Made by a program: the position numbers and the translations under genes. 64,000 nt of DNA from Sphingomonas sp. G-3-2-10. GTDB taxonomy: Bacteria > Pseudomonadota > Alphaproteobacteria > Sphingomonadales > Sphingomonadaceae. Location of the stretch: NCBI RefSeq assembly GCF_012927115.1, contig NZ_JABBFY010000001.1:434001-498000 (forward strand), written 5' to 3'. This document shows positions 61,020 to 64,000 of this stretch, piece after piece (within the stretch, counting starts at the first letter, position 1; every line of letters starts with the position of its first letter). The notes under the pieces are model-generated. The model searched no databases, was not told the DNA's origin, and was given only the letters and a program-made list of their open reading frames with translations.

Positions 61020-61589
61020 ATGGGCAACACGGAACGCGCTTCCTGCCTCGCCGAACCCCAGCTTTGGGACAGGCTCTCCTTTTACCGCATCGGACCCGAA
61101 GACGCCGCGCTGAGCTTCGCGCAGCGGCTGGCGCGCGAAAATGGCTGGAGCCTTGCCGAGGCCGAACGGGTGATCGCGGAATATAAGCGCTTCTGCTATC
61201 TCGCGGTCACCGCCGGGCATCCCGTCACGCCTTCGGATGCGGTGGATCAGGCCTGGCACCTGCATCTCACCTATACCCGCGACTATTGGGATCGCTTCTG
61301 CCCCGAAATCCTCGGAATGGCCCTGCATCACGGCCCCACGGCGGGCGGCCCGCACGAGCAGCAGCGCTATTTCGAGCAATATGCCGATACGCTCAAAAGC
61401 TATGAAGCGGCGTTCGGCACCCCTCCAGCCGATCTCTGGCCCGATGCGGCCCGGCGGCTGATCGACGACCCGCGCGCGCGGCGGGTGCATCCGCGCGACG
61501 TCCTCGTCATCCCGAGACGCGCAATGTGGTTGACCGTAGCGGTGGTCGCTGCGGCCTTGCTCGTCTGGATGATCGCTCAAGGGAGCTGA
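61020..61589 (+). CDS. Glycine-rich-domain-like protein with C-terminal membrane helix
   Basis: A 189-residue protein. The first 140 residues match the helical domain named after plant glycine-rich domain proteins, including VTPSDAVDQAWHLHLTYTRD, with conserved His pairs that might bind metal. A single C-terminal helix (LTVAVVAAALLVWMIA) anchors it. It is followed 3 bp later by a TIGR04222-type gene; the two form a small unit of unknown function. Confidence 0.8.
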   Translation: MGNTERASCLAEPQLWDRLSFYRIGPEDAALSFAQRLARENGWSLAEAERVIAEYKRFCYLAVTAGHPVTPSDAVDQAWHLHLTYTRDYWDRFCPEILGMALHHGPTAGGPHEQQRYFEQYADTLKSYEAAFGTPPADLWPDAARRLIDDPRARRVHPRDVLVIPRRAMWLTVAVVAAALLVWMIAQGS

Positions 61590-61592
61590 CTT

Positions 61593-62435
61593 ATGGGACT
61601 GGGACCTTTCGACCTCACGGGCGGACCCTTCCTCCAACTTTACGGCGTCCTGCTCGTCGTCACGATCATTCTCGGCCTGCTGATCCCCCGCTGGCTGCGT
61701 CCGGACGGGCGATCGGCTGGCACCAGCGATCCCGACGAACTCGCGTGGCTCGCGGGCGGCAAGGCGCGCTTCGCCGATGCGGTGGTCGCGCGGCTGCTCG
61801 CGGCGCGCGCGCTGCTCATCGTCAGCAAGGACGCGTTCCAGCCCGATCCGCACCATCAGGGACGCACTCCTGCCGAACGCAGCGTGCTGGCGCTGTCTTC
61901 TCCGGCGAAATGGAATAGCGTGCAGGGAGCGATCCATCCCCATGCCGATCCGATCCGCCGCCGCCTGATCGCGAACGATCTGCTGATGGACGGCGGCACG
62001 GTGCTCCAGCTGCGCTTCTGGCAGACCACGCCCTACCTCCTCCTGCTCCTGTTCGGCGCGATCAAGCTCGAGGTGGGGATGAGCCGCGACCGGCCGGTCG
62101 GCTATCTGACGCTGCTGCTGATCCTCACCGCGATCCTCGCGCTGGTCCGCTTCCTTATGGTCGACCGGCGCACGCGTGGCGGAAAGGCTGCGGTCGCGCA
62201 GGCAAGGCGCGGCGCCGATCGCCTCCGCCGTGCGCCGACTGCGGAGGAGACCGGGCTGGCGGTCGCCCTGTTCGGCACCACCGTTCTCGCCGGATCGGCA
62301 TGGGCGGACTATCACCGCATGCGCAGCGCCGGAGATGGAAGTTCGTCGAGCGGCGACAGCGGATCGAGCAGCGATGGGGGCGGCGGCGGTAGCGGTTGCG
62401 GCGGGGGCGGCTGCGGCGGATGCGGGGGCGGTTGA
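61593..62435 (+). CDS. TIGR04222-type membrane protein with Gly/Cys-rich tail
   Basis: A 280-residue protein: an N-terminal helix, a cytoplasmic-looking domain with DELAWLAGGKARFADAVVARL, a pair of helices (about residues 148-190), then a C-terminal tail of Ser/Gly runs ending in repeated GGCGG units with four cysteines. The tail resembles those of small secreted or membrane-tethered proteins. Function not known. Confidence 0.8.
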   Translation: MGLGPFDLTGGPFLQLYGVLLVVTIILGLLIPRWLRPDGRSAGTSDPDELAWLAGGKARFADAVVARLLAARALLIVSKDAFQPDPHHQGRTPAERSVLALSSPAKWNSVQGAIHPHADPIRRRLIANDLLMDGGTVLQLRFWQTTPYLLLLLFGAIKLEVGMSRDRPVGYLTLLLILTAILALVRFLMVDRRTRGGKAAVAQARRGADRLRRAPTAEETGLAVALFGTTVLAGSAWADYHRMRSAGDGSSSSGDSGSSSDGGGGGSGCGGGGCGGCGGG

Positions 62436-62502
62436 GCCGGCGCTGTCCTACACGGATTTCCTCCGCTAGCCTTTGCCCCGAAACGAATCCCGGGGATATG
62501 AA

Positions 62503-64000
62503 ATGAGCGGTCGGCAGGCTGATTTTGTGGCGATGAGTCCGGTGGCCGGACGCATTCCGGGGCGGGGGATTTTTTCGCGATATTGGTGTCAACCGTGTCA
62601 ACCGATTGTCGCGTTGGCGGCGCTGGCGCTGCTCCTCATCGCCATGCCCGCGTTCGCCCAGACCGCGCCTGCCGACGAAGCGGTGATCCGCACGAACGTC
62701 CCGCGCATCGACGCGATGTTCGAGGAGTTCCAGAAGAAAAACCCGACACCCGGTCTCGTCTATGGCATCGTCGCCAATGGCCGGCTGGTCCATGTTCGCG
62801 GCTTCGGCGTGCAGGACATCGCGGAGAAGCGCCCGGTCACGCCCGACAGCCTGTTCCGAATCGCTTCGATGACCAAGGCGTTCACTGCGCTTTCGATCCT
62901 GTCACTGCGCGATGCGGGCAAGCTGTCGCTCGACGATCTGGCCGAGAAATATGTGCCCGAGATGAAGGGCTGGCGCTATCCGACCGCGGACAGCCCGCGC
63001 ATCCGCGTCCGCGATCTGCTGAGCCATACCGCCGGATTCGTCACCGACGATCCTTGGGGCGATCGCCAGCAAGTGCTGAGCGAAGCCGAATTCACCCGGA
63101 TGATCCGCGACGGCGTGCCGTTCACCCGCCCGCCGCAGACCGGCATGGAATATTCCAACTTCGGCTATGCGCTGCTCGGACGGATCGTGGCGAACGCATC
63201 GGGCATGCCGTACCGCACCTATGTCGAGCGGACGATCCTCAAGCCGCTGGGCATGACCAGCACCGGTTTCGAGGTCGGCGAATGGCCGATCGCTCGCCGT
63301 TCGATCGGCTATCGCTGGGAGAATGACGCCTGGCTCGAGGAGCCGACGATGAAGCATGGCGCGTTCGGCGCGATGGGCGGGCTTCAGGTCAGCGCGAACG
63401 ATTATGCGAAATGGGTGTCGTTCCTGCTCTCCGGCTGGCCCGCGCGTGACGGCGCGGATGCGGGGCCGGTCCGCCGCGCAACGGTTCGCGAACTGGCGCA
63501 GGGCGAGAATTTCACGCGCACCCGCCGCCGCATCGGCGCCACGGGCGAGAAGGGCTGCATGCAGTCCGAAGCCTATGGCAAGGGCTTCCGCGTCGCGCAG
63601 GACTGCCAGCTGGGCCTGATGATGCATCATGGCGGCGGCTATCCCGGCTATGGCAGCCATGTGCTGCTGCTTCCCGAATATGGTGTCGGCATCTTCGTCT
63701 TCACCAATCGCACCTATACCGGCGCGGCCAATCTGGCGTGGGACGCGGCGTTCCTGCTGAACGATGCCGGGGCGTTCACCCCGCGCGAGCTTCCGGTGAC
63801 GCCGGCGCTCACCGCGATGCACGACAAGGCGCGCGCGGCCTATGCCAGCGGCGACGTGACCGTCCTGCCGCTGGCGATGAACTTCCTGATGGATCGTACC
63901 GCCGCCAACTGGCGCATCGAGCTCGGCAAGCTGCGCGAGCAGCTGGGCGCGTGCCCCACCGCCGAGCCGCTCCACGCCACCGGCGCGCTGACGGTTTCGT
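62503..64000 (+). CDS. Serine hydrolase, beta-lactamase (class C/PBP-like) family (3' end missing)
   Basis: The frame runs from ATG 62503 to the edge of the window, 499 codons visible. A signal sequence (IVALAALALLLIAMPAFAQ) may follow a 30-residue lead; ATG 62533 is an alternative start. The beta-lactamase-fold motifs are SMTK (S-x-x-K), YSNFG (Y-x-N) and HHGGGYPG in the position of the KTG box. An exported esterase or D-amino peptidase role is as likely as drug hydrolysis. Confidence 0.86.
   Translation, partial: MSGRQADFVAMSPVAGRIPGRGIFSRYWCQPCQPIVALAALALLLIAMPAFAQTAPADEAVIRTNVPRIDAMFEEFQKKNPTPGLVYGIVANGRLVHVRGFGVQDIAEKRPVTPDSLFRIASMTKAFTALSILSLRDAGKLSLDDLAEKYVPEMKGWRYPTADSPRIRVRDLLSHTAGFVTDDPWGDRQQVLSEAEFTRMIRDGVPFTRPPQTGMEYSNFGYALLGRIVANASGMPYRTYVERTILKPLGMTSTGFEVGEWPIARRSIGYRWENDAWLEEPTMKHGAFGAMGGLQVSANDYAKWVSFLLSGWPARDGADAGPVRRATVRELAQGENFTRTRRRIGATGEKGCMQSEAYGKGFRVAQDCQLGLMMHHGGGYPGYGSHVLLLPEYGVGIFVFTNRTYTGAANLAWDAAFLLNDAGAFTPRELPVTPALTAMHDKARAAYASGDVTVLPLAMNFLMDRTAANWRIELGKLREQLGACPTAEPLHATGALTVS

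Noticed and set aside
62902..63975. A 357-codon minus-strand frame near the right end
   Set aside because: It is antisense to the serine hydrolase, whose SxxK and YxN motifs are on the plus strand.

Overview
The window looks like a contiguous chromosomal segment of a GC-rich alphaproteobacterium of the Sphingomonadaceae, most likely Sphingomonas. The evidence is the XrtA/PEP-CTERM exopolysaccharide genes, a ChpT-type phosphotransferase beside a chemotaxis operon, an alphaproteobacterial RpoH, a ribosomal protein S16 with a long acidic tail, an ornithine decarboxylase/deoxyhypusine-synthase-like polyamine pair, and dense gene packing with many ATGA/GTGA/TTGA overlaps. I see no prophage, insertion sequence, CRISPR array, rRNA or tRNA. 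Most of the window is core genome. The less ordinary parts are small accessory operons.

Layout. 1-5.3 kb: end of an exopolysaccharide/exosortase A cluster (FemAB-like, TIGR03087-type glycosyltransferase, exosortase A with fused EpsI domain, asparagine-synthetase-like amidotransferase). 5.3-9.3 kb: MAPEG protein, esterase, deoxyhypusine-synthase-like enzyme and ornithine decarboxylase. 9.5-12.4 kb: threonine dehydratase followed by three coupled small genes, a GFA protein and a hydrolase lacking its nucleophile. 12.5-15 kb: two cysteine desulfurases plus a [2Fe-2S] ferredoxin. 15-16.6 kb: an ECF41 sigma factor with its carboxymuconolactone-decarboxylase-like target and a matching promoter. 17-19.7 kb: SRP RNA, dnaX, ybaB. 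19.7-27.2 kb: mtgA, rpoH, rluD, an M67 peptidase, two cysteine-rich Sel1-type secreted paralogues and a TonB-like protein. 27.3-33.2 kb: chpT, then cheA-cheW-cheY-cheB-cheR. 33.3-40.7 kb: cell-wall amidase, RNase P RNA, proline iminopeptidase, SulP transporter with carbonic anhydrase, J-domain protein, and two tandem small secreted paralogues. 40.7-43.3 kb: beta-propeller protein and SufE. 43.4-47.9 kb: an enlarged phage-shock (psp) operon opposite pspF. 48-49 kb: a DUF559 gene between inverted repeats, and a PuuD-like membrane protein. 49-57.5 kb: sodB, a lactate dehydrogenase-like gene, ispZ, ftsY, mtaB, and a GGDEF-EAL protein. 57.8-60.4 kb: ffh, rpsP, rimM. 60.4-64 kb: small ATPase, a two-gene unit of unknown function, and a serine hydrolase running off the end.

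How the parts fit. All three components of the signal recognition particle pathway (RNA, Ffh, FtsY) are present at separate places. The most interesting region is the psp operon. Beyond pspA, pspB and pspC it encodes at least four further single-pass membrane proteins that repeat the PspB plan of one N-terminal helix followed by a short coiled coil with a VLERI-type signature. It also has two proteins of under 40 residues, a sigma-54 promoter and candidate PspF sites. The DUF559 cassette and the ECF41 locus are the next most distinctive features. Start codons were chosen from visible ribosome binding sites and overlaps, and several are TTG or GTG.
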